Below are positions 1 to 5,991 of a stretch of DNA of 35,099 nt, in pieces. Under the pieces are notes generated by a model. It did not search any database and had not been told where the DNA came from. It was given only the letters and a program-made list of their open reading frames with translations. The stretch is from a virus. The stretch lies in IMG/VR virus record IMGVR_UViG_3300044705_000012, positions 1 to 35,099 of that record; one strand, written 5' to 3'. Within the stretch, counting starts at the first letter, position 1. Each line of letters starts with the position of its first letter. Position numbers and translations under genes: made by a program.

Positions 1-157
1 ACGCGTTCCATAGAACTTTGTACCCAACCCCCACAATCAGCAACCCGATCGGCCAGCCCACCCACACCGGTAACTCTCGGATGAGTATGAAACCAACCAA
101 CATCAGGATTACGCCTGCGAAGATCCTGGATGAACCGATACCTCGCTTGTGTGGCAA
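1..157 (-). CDS. Small membrane protein, truncated by window edge
   Basis: The reading frame runs from a TTG at 157 off the left edge of the window, so the C-terminus is not visible. The visible 52 codons begin LPHKRGIGSSRIFAGVILML and contain two hydrophobic stretches separated by a short loop (RELPVWVGWP), which suggests two transmembrane helices. The TTG lies one base after the TAG stop of the upstream frame, as expected for tightly packed phage genes. No family was recognised. It belongs to the run of very small membrane proteins at the left end. The start is uncertain because there is no ATG or GTG nearby and the Shine-Dalgarno match (GGGGTC) is weak. Confidence 0.5.
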   Translation of the reverse strand, partial: MPHKRGIGSSRIFAGVILMLVGFILIRELPVWVGWPIGLLIVGVGYKVLWNA

Positions 158-158
158 A

Positions 159-297
159 CTATTGACCCCAGCCTACCCAAGCCAGAGCAAGAACAATACA
201 TACTAATAGCGCAATAGCTCCGAAAGTTCCTCCCGCAAACACGAACGCACAAATGCCAGAGACTAGCGTTATGGTACCCCACCCATATCCATCGCAT
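159..297 (-). pseudogene. Frameshifted small membrane protein gene
   Basis: An ATG at 297 overlaps the upstream stop (TGATG) and starts MRWIWVG. Its frame then turns into an unlikely Cys/Ser-rich peptide. The +1 frame from about position 275 reads TITLVSGICAFVFAGGTFG followed by AIALLVCIVLALAWVGWGQ and a TAG at 159-161, a clean membrane-spanning sequence with no start codon or ribosome site of its own. One G too many in the GGGG run (CCCC at 277-280 on the plus strand) would explain this: with three Gs the gene would be a 45-residue membrane protein. It may be a real disruption, a programmed +1 shift or a sequencing error. Confidence 0.4.
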
Positions 298-437
298 CAG
301 TCATACCTCAACCAGAGCAAACCTACGACAAGGATGACTAGCCCGGCGATGAATGAATCGGCATTATGCCTGCCTGCTCCTGCGGCAAGTACGACACCAC
401 CGACGAGAAAGAGCCAGATAGCGCCTAGCTTCCGCAT
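297..437 (-). CDS. 46-aa membrane protein, two predicted helices
   Basis: The ATG at 437 lies one base past the TGA of the preceding gene (439). The product starts MRKLGAIWLFLVGGVVLAAG, then a short polar loop (RHNADS), then a second hydrophobic segment (FIAGLVILVVGLLWL) and a short C-terminus, RYD. Two transmembrane helices with a basic N-terminus suggest a hairpin in the inner membrane. No known family was recognised. It is one link in a chain of tiny membrane genes spaced by 0-12 bases and probably co-transcribed. Coding status rests on the tight spacing and the clean hydrophobic pattern. Confidence 0.6.
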   Translation of the reverse strand: MRKLGAIWLFLVGGVVLAAGAGRHNADSFIAGLVILVVGLLWLRYD

Positions 438-438
438 A

Positions 439-720
439 TCAATGCCCCTTCGGCAGGGGGATGATTGGCTGCGGAGCTTGTCCGTTCGGATGCTTAAAGG
501 TGAGGACTCCAGCGGCCACGAGGGCGATGATCACGATGACAAGCAACACGATCGGGTGGCCCTTGATCATCTTCCACAGCGTCATTACGAAGGCTACGCA
601 GATAACCAGTACGATGATGGCTGCGATGTGATCAGTGGTGAACCATGCCATGATCTGGGAGAGAAAGCCCTTGTTGGGGCTGATGTTGACTGGCGGAGCT
701 TGCAGCAAATGCTTGAGCAT
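439..720 (-). CDS. 93-aa membrane protein
   Basis: The ATG at 720 is preceded by GGAAGGGCAAT, a good ribosome-binding site. The N-terminal 28 residues are mostly polar. Residues about 32-50 (HIAAIIVLVICVAFVMTLW) and 57-74 (IVLLVIVIIALVAAGVLTF) are two strong transmembrane segments joined by a short basic loop (KMIKGHP), and the tail is Pro-rich (HPNGQAPQPIIPLPKGH). The size and two-helix layout would suit a holin-like or exclusion protein. However, the lysis genes are 20 kb away, so a role in the host membrane unrelated to lysis is more likely (inference). No family was recognised. Confidence 0.75.
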   Translation of the reverse strand: MLKHLLQAPPVNISPNKGFLSQIMAWFTTDHIAAIIVLVICVAFVMTLWKMIKGHPIVLLVIVIIALVAAGVLTFKHPNGQAPQPIIPLPKGH

Positions 721-732
721 ATTGCCCTTCCT

Positions 733-837
733 CTAGTGGTGCCCCTGCACCATGTTGTTGATGAGAGAAGTGATGAAGAGGAACGCGAGTACAGCGATGA
801 TGACGACAAACATCCAGAAGAAGTCCCGGAGCTTCAC
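733..837 (-). CDS. 34-aa single-span membrane protein
   Basis: A GTG at 837 follows the upstream stop (839) by one base. The product begins VKLRDFFWMFVVIIAVLAF and ends NNMVQGHH. There is a single hydrophobic helix of about 20 residues with positive charge before it, so the N-terminus should face the cytoplasm. No convincing Shine-Dalgarno is seen, and translation may be coupled to the gene upstream. It is too short for most gene finders. Its place between two close-packed membrane genes and its clean hydrophobic profile argue that it is real. Confidence 0.5.
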   Translation of the reverse strand: MKLRDFFWMFVVIIAVLAFLFITSLINNMVQGHH

Positions 838-838
838 G

Positions 839-922
839 TCAGTGCCCGAATACCGCGTTGTGTGCCAGAATGCCGAGGAGGGCACAGAAAGCGATGAACA
901 AGATGTAGCCGAGAACCTTCAC
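839..922 (-). CDS. 27-aa single-span membrane protein
   Basis: A GTG at 922 starts one base after the lipoprotein stop codon (924-926). The product is VKVLGYILFIAFCALLGILA followed by HNAVFGH: one transmembrane helix and almost nothing else. The next gene starts one base after its stop. Micro-proteins of this size in phages often bind and inhibit a host membrane protein, but nothing here shows the target. The ribosome-binding sequence (AAGGTAGGTTGAA) is only moderate. Confidence 0.5.
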   Translation of the reverse strand: MKVLGYILFIAFCALLGILAHNAVFGH

Positions 923-923
923 T

Positions 924-1130
924 TCAACCTACCTTTACCCAGTGTTTGGTGGTGTCTGAACTTTCGGGATCATCCGGCTCGCACTGCCACTTGCCGGAGT
1001 TGTCGGATTTGACCGACCCAACTACAGAGCAGTAATCCCCCTTATCGCCGATCTTCGGTGGAGAGTTGAGGCTACATGCGATCCCGAGCACCGCAAGCGC
1101 GATGAGAAGCCATGGCACAGCCCATCTCAT
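924..1130 (-). CDS. 68-aa lipoprotein
   Basis: The product begins MRWAVPWLLIALAVLGIAC, a short lipoprotein signal peptide with a lipobox-like IAC at residues 17-19, so Cys19 is the expected lipid-modified residue. The mature part (SLNSPPKIGDKGDYCSVVGS onward) carries two further cysteines (about 34 and 50) that could form a disulfide outside the membrane. The ATG at 1130 overlaps the TAA of the HNH lipoprotein gene by one base (TAATG), so the two are probably translated together and work at the same surface. A phage lipoprotein of this size could be a superinfection exclusion factor (inference). Confidence 0.75.
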   Translation of the reverse strand: MRWAVPWLLIALAVLGIACSLNSPPKIGDKGDYCSVVGSVKSDNSGKWQCEPDDPESSDTTKHWVKVG

Positions 1131-1858
1131 TATGGCGCCTCCGTTGCTGCGACGTAGTTACTCGGGATAGCCGGGAGTCCGAGCGAGGCAACCGCAGTCG
1201 ACCAATCAGAGGCCATAGCGCGCTGGACTGCCGAAACCTTCACCCGCCCCAGACAGATCCCCTCACGCCACACATAGGTCTCGACCACATCCTTGTCGTT
1301 GGCCCCGTTGCCCGGCTTGTACTTCTGGAAGTTGTTGGGTTCCGGCCAGAGGTTCCGGACATCCGAGGCTCCACCGGAGTTGAGCGGAATCAGGTGGTCC
1401 AACTCATACTTGCTGATGTCGGACCTCGGAATGCCGTACGCAGCTAGAAGTCGAATCTTGGCCGGCTCAGTCAGACTTGCCGGAGGCCGGACCTTTCCTG
1501 TGTAGCCACCTTTCGCGCAGACGGTGGAGTTGACGTTGGCGTCAGTGACCGCGCTATCGATCGCACCGACCGTACAAGACGGGTCCGGCAACGGCTCTCC
1601 GGAGGCGCTGTGATGGATACGACAAGGCCCAGCCGGATACCCGCCGAGCAGACCAGCGGGAGTCCAGCCGTGACCGTTCGCAACGATAGGACCGGAGGCA
1701 GAAGGCGAAATTGATGGCCCCGGCGATGGAGAGGCTGAGGAATGCGATGGTGATGGGGAATGATGCGGATGGTGCTTGTCGATTGAGCCGGATGATGAAC
1801 AGCCAACCGTCAAAGCAGCGACCGCAGTCACGACGATTGATGCGATGAATCTGCGCAC
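1130..1858 (-). CDS. Lipoprotein with HNH-type nuclease motif
   Basis: 242 residues. Residues 1-20 are a lipoprotein signal peptide ending in the lipobox LTVGC (Cys20). Residues about 21-56 are a His/Ser/Pro-rich linker typical of a surface-tethered protein. The C-terminal part contains YELDHLIPLNSGGASDVRNL at 151-170, continuing WPEP. The DH pair (154-155) and the later Asn match the HNH ββα-metal pattern of secreted actinobacterial HNH proteins. Four cysteines outside the signal (79, 95, 114, 202) suggest disulfides. The GTG start follows GAGGAGTTGTAA. Inferred role: a nuclease displayed outside the membrane, perhaps degrading incoming DNA of competing phages. Activity is not proven by sequence. 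Confidence 0.8.
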   Translation of the reverse strand: MRRFIASIVVTAVAALTVGCSSSGSIDKHHPHHSPSPSHSSASPSPGPSISPSASGPIVANGHGWTPAGLLGGYPAGPCRIHHSASGEPLPDPSCTVGAIDSAVTDANVNSTVCAKGGYTGKVRPPASLTEPAKIRLLAAYGIPRSDISKYELDHLIPLNSGGASDVRNLWPEPNNFQKYKPGNGANDKDVVETYVWREGICLGRVKVSAVQRAMASDWSTAVASLGLPAIPSNYVAATEAP

Positions 1859-2164
1859 TTACAACTCCTCGATGAGTCGGAACCTACGTCCATTCCAAAG
1901 CACCTCGACAGGAGCGCCATCAGCACCCCACCAGACGTCGAGGTCCATGCTGCCTTGCACAGGCTCTGGCTCCCGGTCTGCCTCGCAATCTGGGCTAGAA
2001 CTGGCTACGTTTGGCGGAGGCTGGTCCATAGCGTTTCCCCAAGCACTGTATAGCAACTCGCCCCTGGAACAGTCTCTGTCGCCCTTAGAACAGATTAAGC
2101 AGTTCCTGACGTGATTGAAATATTTATCCTGGGCCTTTCTTATGGCCCCCTGAACTTCGCTCAC
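1859..2164 (-). CDS. Cys-containing phage protein of unknown function
   Basis: 101 residues starting at a GTG that overlaps the previous stop (GTGA). The N-terminal region is a basic helix followed by CLICSKGDRDCSRGELLYSA (residues 22-41), a motif with three cysteines and an acidic/basic cluster. The last 30 residues include DLDVWWGADGAPVEVLWNGR and may form a small β-structure. Spacing of the cysteines could allow metal binding, but no fourth ligand is evident. No function is assigned. It lies between the envelope genes and the DNA metabolism genes and is probably co-transcribed with both. Confidence 0.75.
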   Translation of the reverse strand: MSEVQGAIRKAQDKYFNHVRNCLICSKGDRDCSRGELLYSAWGNAMDQPPPNVASSSPDCEADREPEPVQGSMDLDVWWGADGAPVEVLWNGRRFRLIEEL

Positions 2165-2526
2165 GGCAGGACCTCGGCCTGCATCGCATCAGCATATGTC
2201 TTCGCCCAGCGGTCGTACAAGTTCTCATTCTCCTTGAGATCCTTGAATGTGGCTGATTGGAACCACTGGACTGCGGCGAGCCTGATGCGCTCATCTGCCT
2301 TGATGTGGCCGTAGCGGAGGAACATTGCTCGGGTCGGCAGTGCTAGCAGATAAGCCTTGTGCTCATCTAGACCGCGCCAGATCAAAGTGCGATAGTGCTC
2401 CATCATTGCTAGGCAGAACTCGTGCCGTCGTTTGTTGGTTTGTAGCTGTCGGAAGTATGCGCTGATGTCTGCCGGCGGGCTGATATGAGCGACCCGCAGC
2501 AAGGCAAGATATTCACTGAATTTCAA
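2161..2526 (-). CDS. Helical phage protein of unknown function
   Basis: About 121 residues. I place the start at the TTG at 2526 because GGGGAG sits 7 bases upstream and no ATG or GTG is available before the well-conserved-looking core. This overlaps the end of the glycosylase gene by 14 bases. The product starts LKFSEYLALLRVAHISPPAD and continues with a mainly helical, Arg/Lys-rich sequence including MEHYRTLIWRGLDEHKAYLL and RYGHIKADERIRLAAVQWFQ. No domain was recognised. It ends in a GTGA overlap with the next gene. Confidence 0.6.
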   Translation of the reverse strand: MKFSEYLALLRVAHISPPADISAYFRQLQTNKRRHEFCLAMMEHYRTLIWRGLDEHKAYLLALPTRAMFLRYGHIKADERIRLAAVQWFQSATFKDLKENENLYDRWAKTYADAMQAEVLP

Positions 2527-3100
2527 GGCCAATCTCCCCGATTTCCTTGCCAAGCAATTCCCACTCATTCTCGATCCATACCCGGGCCTGCTTCTTGCGA
2601 AGACCAAACGCCGGGTGGTACACCGAGGCAACCCAGTGCCCGTCTCGCCTACCGAAGGGCCGAACCATACCGTGCGGCATGCCGCGTTGATTCAGTGCTA
2701 GCTGAGCCGGAGCGCCTACCGCAATCGTCAACACCGGCTGGATGATGCTCCACTCGGCGCGTAGTGTATCGATTGCGTGAATGATCTCGCCCGGAGTAGG
2801 CGTCCGATTTCCCGGAGGGCGAAACTTTACAACGTTTGTAATAAAGGTTTCGCGTCTGCTAACGCCGATCGACTTCAGCATCTGATTCAGCATCATGCCA
2901 GATGGCCCTACAAATGGCCTACGCGCGCCGTTCTCCTGTGCTCCTGGAGCTTCACCAACGAGCATGATTCGCGCTGTCTCGGCACTCTCAGGGCCATCTC
3001 CGGGCACGAGATTGATGCCTGGCCTACGAAGATGCCTCCAATGCGGGTCCTCCGAGACCTCTGCATACAGATCAAGTAGTCGATCCCACCGCCCTCCCAC
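2513..3100 (-). CDS. Uracil-DNA glycosylase superfamily protein lacking cysteines
   Basis: 195 residues, GTG start after AGGTAA. Superfamily motifs are clear: GEAPGAQE at 49-56 (motif A position), RPFVGPSG at 61-68, TNVVKFRPPGNRTPTP around 88-103, and YHPAFG at 161-166 (the HPA-type motif with the catalytic-site His). These match family 4-like glycosylases, which remove uracil from DNA. Those enzymes normally hold a 4Fe-4S cluster through four cysteines, whereas this protein has no cysteine at all. It may be a cluster-free glycosylase, a uracil-DNA-binding protein or a deaminated-base repair enzyme. The MazG-like gene nearby supports a role in nucleotide or DNA quality. Confidence 0.85.
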   Translation of the reverse strand: MGGRWDRLLDLYAEVSEDPHWRHLRRPGINLVPGDGPESAETARIMLVGEAPGAQENGARRPFVGPSGMMLNQMLKSIGVSRRETFITNVVKFRPPGNRTPTPGEIIHAIDTLRAEWSIIQPVLTIAVGAPAQLALNQRGMPHGMVRPFGRRDGHWVASVYHPAFGLRKKQARVWIENEWELLGKEIGEIGLEIQ

Positions 3101-3117
3101 TTACCTCGCGCTCCCTT

Positions 3118-3204
3118 CTATCGGGCCAAGTAGGCGCTCTCCAACACGAGGAATGCCGCAAAGATGGCAATTGCTGCAACAACCATGAAGAACACAGCCC
3201 GCAC
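3118..3204 (-). CDS. 28-aa single-span membrane protein
   Basis: A GTG at 3204 is preceded by GGAG at a spacing of 7, and lies three bases after the stop of the gene before it. The product is VRAVFFMVVAAIAIFAAFLV followed by LESAYLAR: one transmembrane helix with Arg2 at the N-terminal side and a short polar tail. It is paired with another small membrane gene just upstream (3208-3348), so the two may act together. It is too short for gene callers, and the good ribosome site is the main argument that it is real. Confidence 0.55.
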   Translation of the reverse strand: MRAVFFMVVAAIAIFAAFLVLESAYLAR

Positions 3205-3207
3205 GGC

Positions 3208-3348
3208 CTATCTCCAGGTGCAGGCGCAAGCAACTCCCGGAGTCGCCTGCGGAGCGTTGTTGTCGACTAATCCGGCGAGCGCCATGAGCGTGAGCAACAG
3301 CAATGTCACGATCCAAGCTCCTCGGCGAGCCTTCTGGTCCTCCGTCAT
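3208..3348 (-). CDS. 46-aa membrane-anchored small protein
   Basis: The ATG at 3348 overlaps the TGA of the nucleotide hydrolase gene by one base (TGATG). The product starts MTEDQKARRGAWIVTLLLLT, with a cytoplasmic basic head, one helix (about residues 11-29), and then a short external tail containing CAC. The two closely spaced cysteines near the C-terminus could form a disulfide or bind metal. No family was recognised. The layout (charged head, one helix, Cys tail) differs from a signal peptide because there is no clear cleavage site. Confidence 0.6.
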   Translation of the reverse strand: MTEDQKARRGAWIVTLLLLTLMALAGLVDNNAPQATPGVACACTWR

Positions 3349-3884
3349 CACATTCCCCTTTCGAGCATGTCGAGCGCAAGCAACGCGTGGCCAATTATAT
3401 CCTGTAGCACCTGCCTGGGGCTCTCCCTCGTCAGAGCCTCCCGGTCACCCTCCCACAACGGGCGCTTGAGCTTCTTGATCTTCCGGTATAGATCTCCCCA
3501 CTGTCCGGCGAGACCGAGTTCATCAGCTGCGCCCTCGCCATACTCGCGGTAGCCTTCGAGGAACTTCTCCCAAGCCGCAGTAAGTTCCAGAGCGATCCTG
3601 CCTTCGGCATCAGAAACTTCCGGCTCTTCTGGAACATCCTCGTTATCAACAGCAAATGGCACAAAGCTTGGCTGCGAAGCTATGTAGTCCCTGATGCATC
3701 TTCCCGGATCAATTGCTGTAGCCCCCATGTCTATGAGGGATGGGTCGACCATCAGCGGCATATGCCCAGGGGCAGGCATAGAGTTCGGCATCCCAAGTCC
3801 CATGCATTGGTACTTCGTTACAACCCCGTCCCAAGAATGGGCGGGATGCGGAGCCTCGATCGGGCAGTTGTTCAGCACGATCAC
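3348..3884 (-). CDS. MazG-like nucleotide hydrolase with N-terminal metal motif
   Basis: 178 residues from a GTG at 3884 that overlaps the oxidoreductase stop (GTGA). The N-terminus has CPIEAPHPAHSWDGVVTKYQ with a further Cys at 27, a Cys/His arrangement that could bind zinc. The C-terminal half (about 95-178) is helical, with ALELTAAWEKFLEGY, DELGLAGQWGDLYRKIKKLK (121-140) and QDIIGHALLALDM. It resembles the all-α NTP pyrophosphohydrolase (MazG/DUF1599-like) proteins of actinophages. The expected role is hydrolysis of nucleoside triphosphates or a link to base modification. The exact substrate cannot be read from the sequence. Confidence 0.65.
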   Translation of the reverse strand: MIVLNNCPIEAPHPAHSWDGVVTKYQCMGLGMPNSMPAPGHMPLMVDPSLIDMGATAIDPGRCIRDYIASQPSFVPFAVDNEDVPEEPEVSDAEGRIALELTAAWEKFLEGYREYGEGAADELGLAGQWGDLYRKIKKLKRPLWEGDREALTRESPRQVLQDIIGHALLALDMLERGM

Positions 3885-4735
3885 AGTAGATCTCCCAACG
3901 CCGCGAGCACCCGCCAGTACGCCTGGTGTGTGTGGCCGGTGCGATGCCAAGCCCCATACCTACCAACGCGAACCACCTTGACGTTCTTGGAGCGCTCGAA
4001 GCTGTCCCAGCAATCGCAGTTGGTCTTTACCGGCTTGTCGACGCGAGCACGACCGGGATATGGCCCGTCGAAGGAACGATCCTGTGGCCACTCAGCGGCG
4101 CAGTATCCGGCGATGTTGCTGATTCGATACCAAGCATTTTCCGGGGTGCCGTCGTACTGGATGATGTTGTCGGTAGCGAACTTGCTTAGATCTCGCGGCA
4201 CGAACTGACCACGCTCCGGCGCATCACCCATAGCCCAGATCTGCCGGACCTCGAAATGATGCTCCGGATTCACGCAGATGTCCGGCATCGGAATCGTCGA
4301 AACAACAACGTCCCAGGGCGAGGCTTTGCCGAGAACTCCATGCAGCCAGCCGTTGTTGATGCGCTCTACATCGCAGACATCCCGCCCGAAGAGATCCCAA
4401 GCGCGAAGGTATGCCCGACGGATGTCCCAGGCTTCATACTTCCCAAGCAATGACTCCCGGGTGATCTTGCCTGGGTCCGGAATGGTCTTGCCATATACCT
4501 TGTGGAGGTAATCGTCGAGCGAACCGTTGAGCCGGTACTCGACTGTGAACGGCTGCTGATCATCAGTCAGGCCAGGGATTTGCGTGTGGAGGTACTGCGC
4601 GCCGAACATCTCGCTGCGTCGCTTCTTGGAGAAGATATCGACGCCAAAGCCCATCTGCCTGGCCGCATGTGCAGCAAAGAGTCCAGCCGGCCCGCAGCCG
4701 AGCACCATGACGCGCTTGCGTTTCGTTATGGTCAC
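3881..4735 (-). CDS. FAD/NAD(P)-binding oxidoreductase-like protein
   Basis: 284 residues, GTG start overlapping the previous stop (GTGA) with GGAGG upstream. The N-terminus is a Rossmann nucleotide-binding fold: VMVLGCGPAGLFAAHAARQ at 9-27, with Gly13, Gly15 and Gly18 forming GxGxxG, followed by an acidic residue near the end of the second strand (VDIFSKKRR). A later IWAMGDAPERG may be the second dinucleotide contact. The substrate region shows many Trp and His residues (GRYGAWHRTGHTHQAYW). No closer family was recognised. Lying between nucleotide-related genes, it could act on a modified base or nucleotide, but this is inference. Confidence 0.75.
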   Translation of the reverse strand: MTITKRKRVMVLGCGPAGLFAAHAARQMGFGVDIFSKKRRSEMFGAQYLHTQIPGLTDDQQPFTVEYRLNGSLDDYLHKVYGKTIPDPGKITRESLLGKYEAWDIRRAYLRAWDLFGRDVCDVERINNGWLHGVLGKASPWDVVVSTIPMPDICVNPEHHFEVRQIWAMGDAPERGQFVPRDLSKFATDNIIQYDGTPENAWYRISNIAGYCAAEWPQDRSFDGPYPGRARVDKPVKTNCDCWDSFERSKNVKVVRVGRYGAWHRTGHTHQAYWRVLAALGDLL

Positions 4736-5121
4736 TTACCTTCCTCCGGTCGATACACCAGGATTGACTCGCAGCCGATGACGCTGATCTCGCAGTTAGG
4801 AAGCGCTCGCCTAGCTGCCTCTAGCATTCTCTCGGCATTTTGCATAGAGGTGCATTGCCCAACTACCAAGATAACCTTGTCGCCTGGCCGAATGACTGTA
4901 ACGCCACCGGAAGGTATGACGGTCCGCTTCTCCCCGATTGCCTTCGCATAGTCCCGTAGCGGTTCCTCTGCGAACAGCGCAGCCTGTCGCGGATCATCCT
5001 TCTGGCGAGGAGACCGGACAAGCTCCGGCGGAACGTCGAATAGTCGACCCGCATACCCCGCACGGACTTCCGGATCATCCAGGCTCTCTGGAACGTTCGA
5101 CTCAGGCGTGTCGGTGGTCAT
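4732..5121 (-). CDS. Phage protein of unknown function with C-terminal α/β region
   Basis: 129 residues. I chose the ATG at 5121 because AGGGAG lies 7 bases upstream; the ATG at 5127 is too close to it. The N-terminal half is acidic and Pro-rich and looks unstructured (MTTDTPESNVPESLDDPEVR). The C-terminal half alternates strands and helices: GGVTVIRPGDKVILVVGQ, then CTSMQNAERMLEAARRALPN, then CEISVIGCESILVYRPEEGK. It resembles a small α/β fold with a possible loop-forming GQC. No specific function was recognised. It overlaps the genes on both sides. Confidence 0.7.
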   Translation of the reverse strand: MTTDTPESNVPESLDDPEVRAGYAGRLFDVPPELVRSPRQKDDPRQAALFAEEPLRDYAKAIGEKRTVIPSGGVTVIRPGDKVILVVGQCTSMQNAERMLEAARRALPNCEISVIGCESILVYRPEEGK

Positions 5122-5275
5122 AGTCATACTCCCTATGGAGGCGTCGGTGGTAAGCCGCATGGGTTGATCGATTGACAGAAAAGTTTTGGCCTGGGTGGAA
5201 TCCAGTGAGACTGCTCCAGTCGCCAGCCGGTAGATGGCGCCTCTCAAGGTGGAGTCGGAACTGCTCATCCGTCAT
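5102..5275 (-). CDS. 57-aa His/Arg-rich phage protein
   Basis: The ATG at 5275 follows GGAGGAGGTG closely. The product begins MTDEQFRLHLERRHLPAGDW, is rich in His and Arg, and ends HAAYHRRLHREYDYDHRHA. Similar short actinophage proteins with an F-x-x-HL-x-RRHLPAGD opening are known to me as hypothetical proteins. The spaced histidines might bind metal, and the basic character suggests nucleic-acid contact. It overlaps the next gene by 20 bases in another frame. Confidence 0.65.
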   Translation of the reverse strand: MTDEQFRLHLERRHLPAGDWSSLTGFHPGQNFSVNRSTHAAYHRRLHREYDYDHRHA

Positions 5276-5298
5276 CACCTCCTCCGGCTGGACCTTGG

Positions 5299-5760
5299 TC
5301 ACGGCTTGTTCCCGAACCAACTGCAGCCGCAAGTCGGGCAGATGCCGTCAGGAAGTTTGTGCGGGAGGTTCGGCACCGCGTTGTGAAGAATCGCATGGAT
5401 TTTGTCGGGGGTTAGATCGATAATCTGCTTTTTGGCTGTAAGCGGGGATCGATCGAACCCAAAGCTCATCGAAGGCAAATCCATGAACTTCAACGGGGGG
5501 TCTAGGAACGACTGCCGCGTCATCTTCGGAGACTCGCCGAGCACCAGATCATCCAATCGTCTCTTCGCGCTACTGAATAGCGTGTTGAGCTTGTTCCCAG
5601 CAAGCTTGACAAGCTGCTCTGTAACATGTTTCCTGCCGAGCGACATCGCAGACTCATGCATCCAGACGGAGCCAACCTGGCCGTGCTCTGGACAAGTTAC
5701 ATTGTAGTGAAGCAACCCGCCCGAGCGGGACCGGATGCCTACAACCTTTGCCTTGCACAT
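5299..5760 (-). CDS. Zinc-ribbon-like phage protein
   Basis: About 153 residues from the ATG at 5760; an in-frame GTG at 5799 would add 13 residues but lies inside a predicted RNA helix. The N-terminus is MCKAKVVGIRSRSGGLLHYN followed by a CPEHG motif, and the C-terminus has CPTCGCSWFGNKP, so the cysteines at both ends could form one zinc site. The middle is basic (AKRRLDDLVLGESPKMTRQS). The ribosome site GAAGGGGAT resembles the leader used by several genes at 14-20 kb. No enzymatic motif was found. A role in nucleic-acid binding is possible. Confidence 0.7.
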   Translation of the reverse strand: MCKAKVVGIRSRSGGLLHYNVTCPEHGQVGSVWMHESAMSLGRKHVTEQLVKLAGNKLNTLFSSAKRRLDDLVLGESPKMTRQSFLDPPLKFMDLPSMSFGFDRSPLTAKKQIIDLTPDKIHAILHNAVPNLPHKLPDGICPTCGCSWFGNKP

Positions 5761-5991
5761 CTTGTTGCTATCCCCTTCTGCAAAACGGCGCAGGGGCACG
5801 GTCTTGGTTGTGTAGAGACTGCTTTCAGCCTCTCTGGCGCGTACCCCTGCTCTCTACCGTTGCCGGAGCCTCCCCTTGCCCGGCGTTGTTGCCCCTCAGC
5901 CCCAGGTGAAGTCCTTCATGATCTCACCTCCTCTAGCAACCTTCGCTCAGGCTACAAGCCTACGCGGTTTGTAGGTTGCGCGGAAGTATGG
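5761..5991 (-). ncRNA. Structured intergenic region, possible regulatory RNA
   Basis: 231 bases between two genes with no ordinary ORF. On the minus strand it holds several inverted repeats: a long imperfect hairpin at 5937-5978 (CAACC/GGTTG outside, AGGCT-TGT-AGCCT inside), a pairing of AGGTGA with TCACCT that would cover the ribosome site of a 7-codon ORF, a GCCGG/CCGGC pair, and an 11-bp helix (GCAGGGGTACG with CGTGCCCCTGC, one G-U) at 5840-5850/5790-5800 enclosing a smaller AGAG/CTCT hairpin. This amount of nested pairing suggests a structured leader or small RNA. No known riboswitch class was recognised, and no covariation data are available. Confidence 0.4.
5896..5919 (-). CDS. 7-codon mini-ORF with strong ribosome-binding site
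   Basis: ATG at 5919 encodes MKDFTWG then TGA. Upstream is AGGAGGTGA at ideal spacing, one of the best Shine-Dalgarno sequences in the window. The sequence AGGTGA can pair with TCACCT inside the mini-ORF, so ribosome loading and RNA folding would compete. It could be a leader peptide controlling the following gene (5299-5760) or a chance remnant. There is no direct evidence of translation. Confidence 0.3.
   Translation of the reverse strand: MKDFTWG

Noticed and set aside
109-297. Minus-strand 62-codon frame starting MRWIWVG
   Set aside because: After residue 7 it turns into unlikely Cys/Ser-rich sequence; the +1 frame is the membrane protein, so I report it as a frameshifted gene instead.
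253-897. Plus-strand ORF of 214 codons
   Set aside because: Antisense to the small membrane genes, with no ribosome site and low-complexity Asp/Glu/His content.
5952-5962. TAGGCTTGTAG resembling the -10 box of the promoter-like elements
   Set aside because: No matching box 17 bases upstream and it is part of a hairpin.
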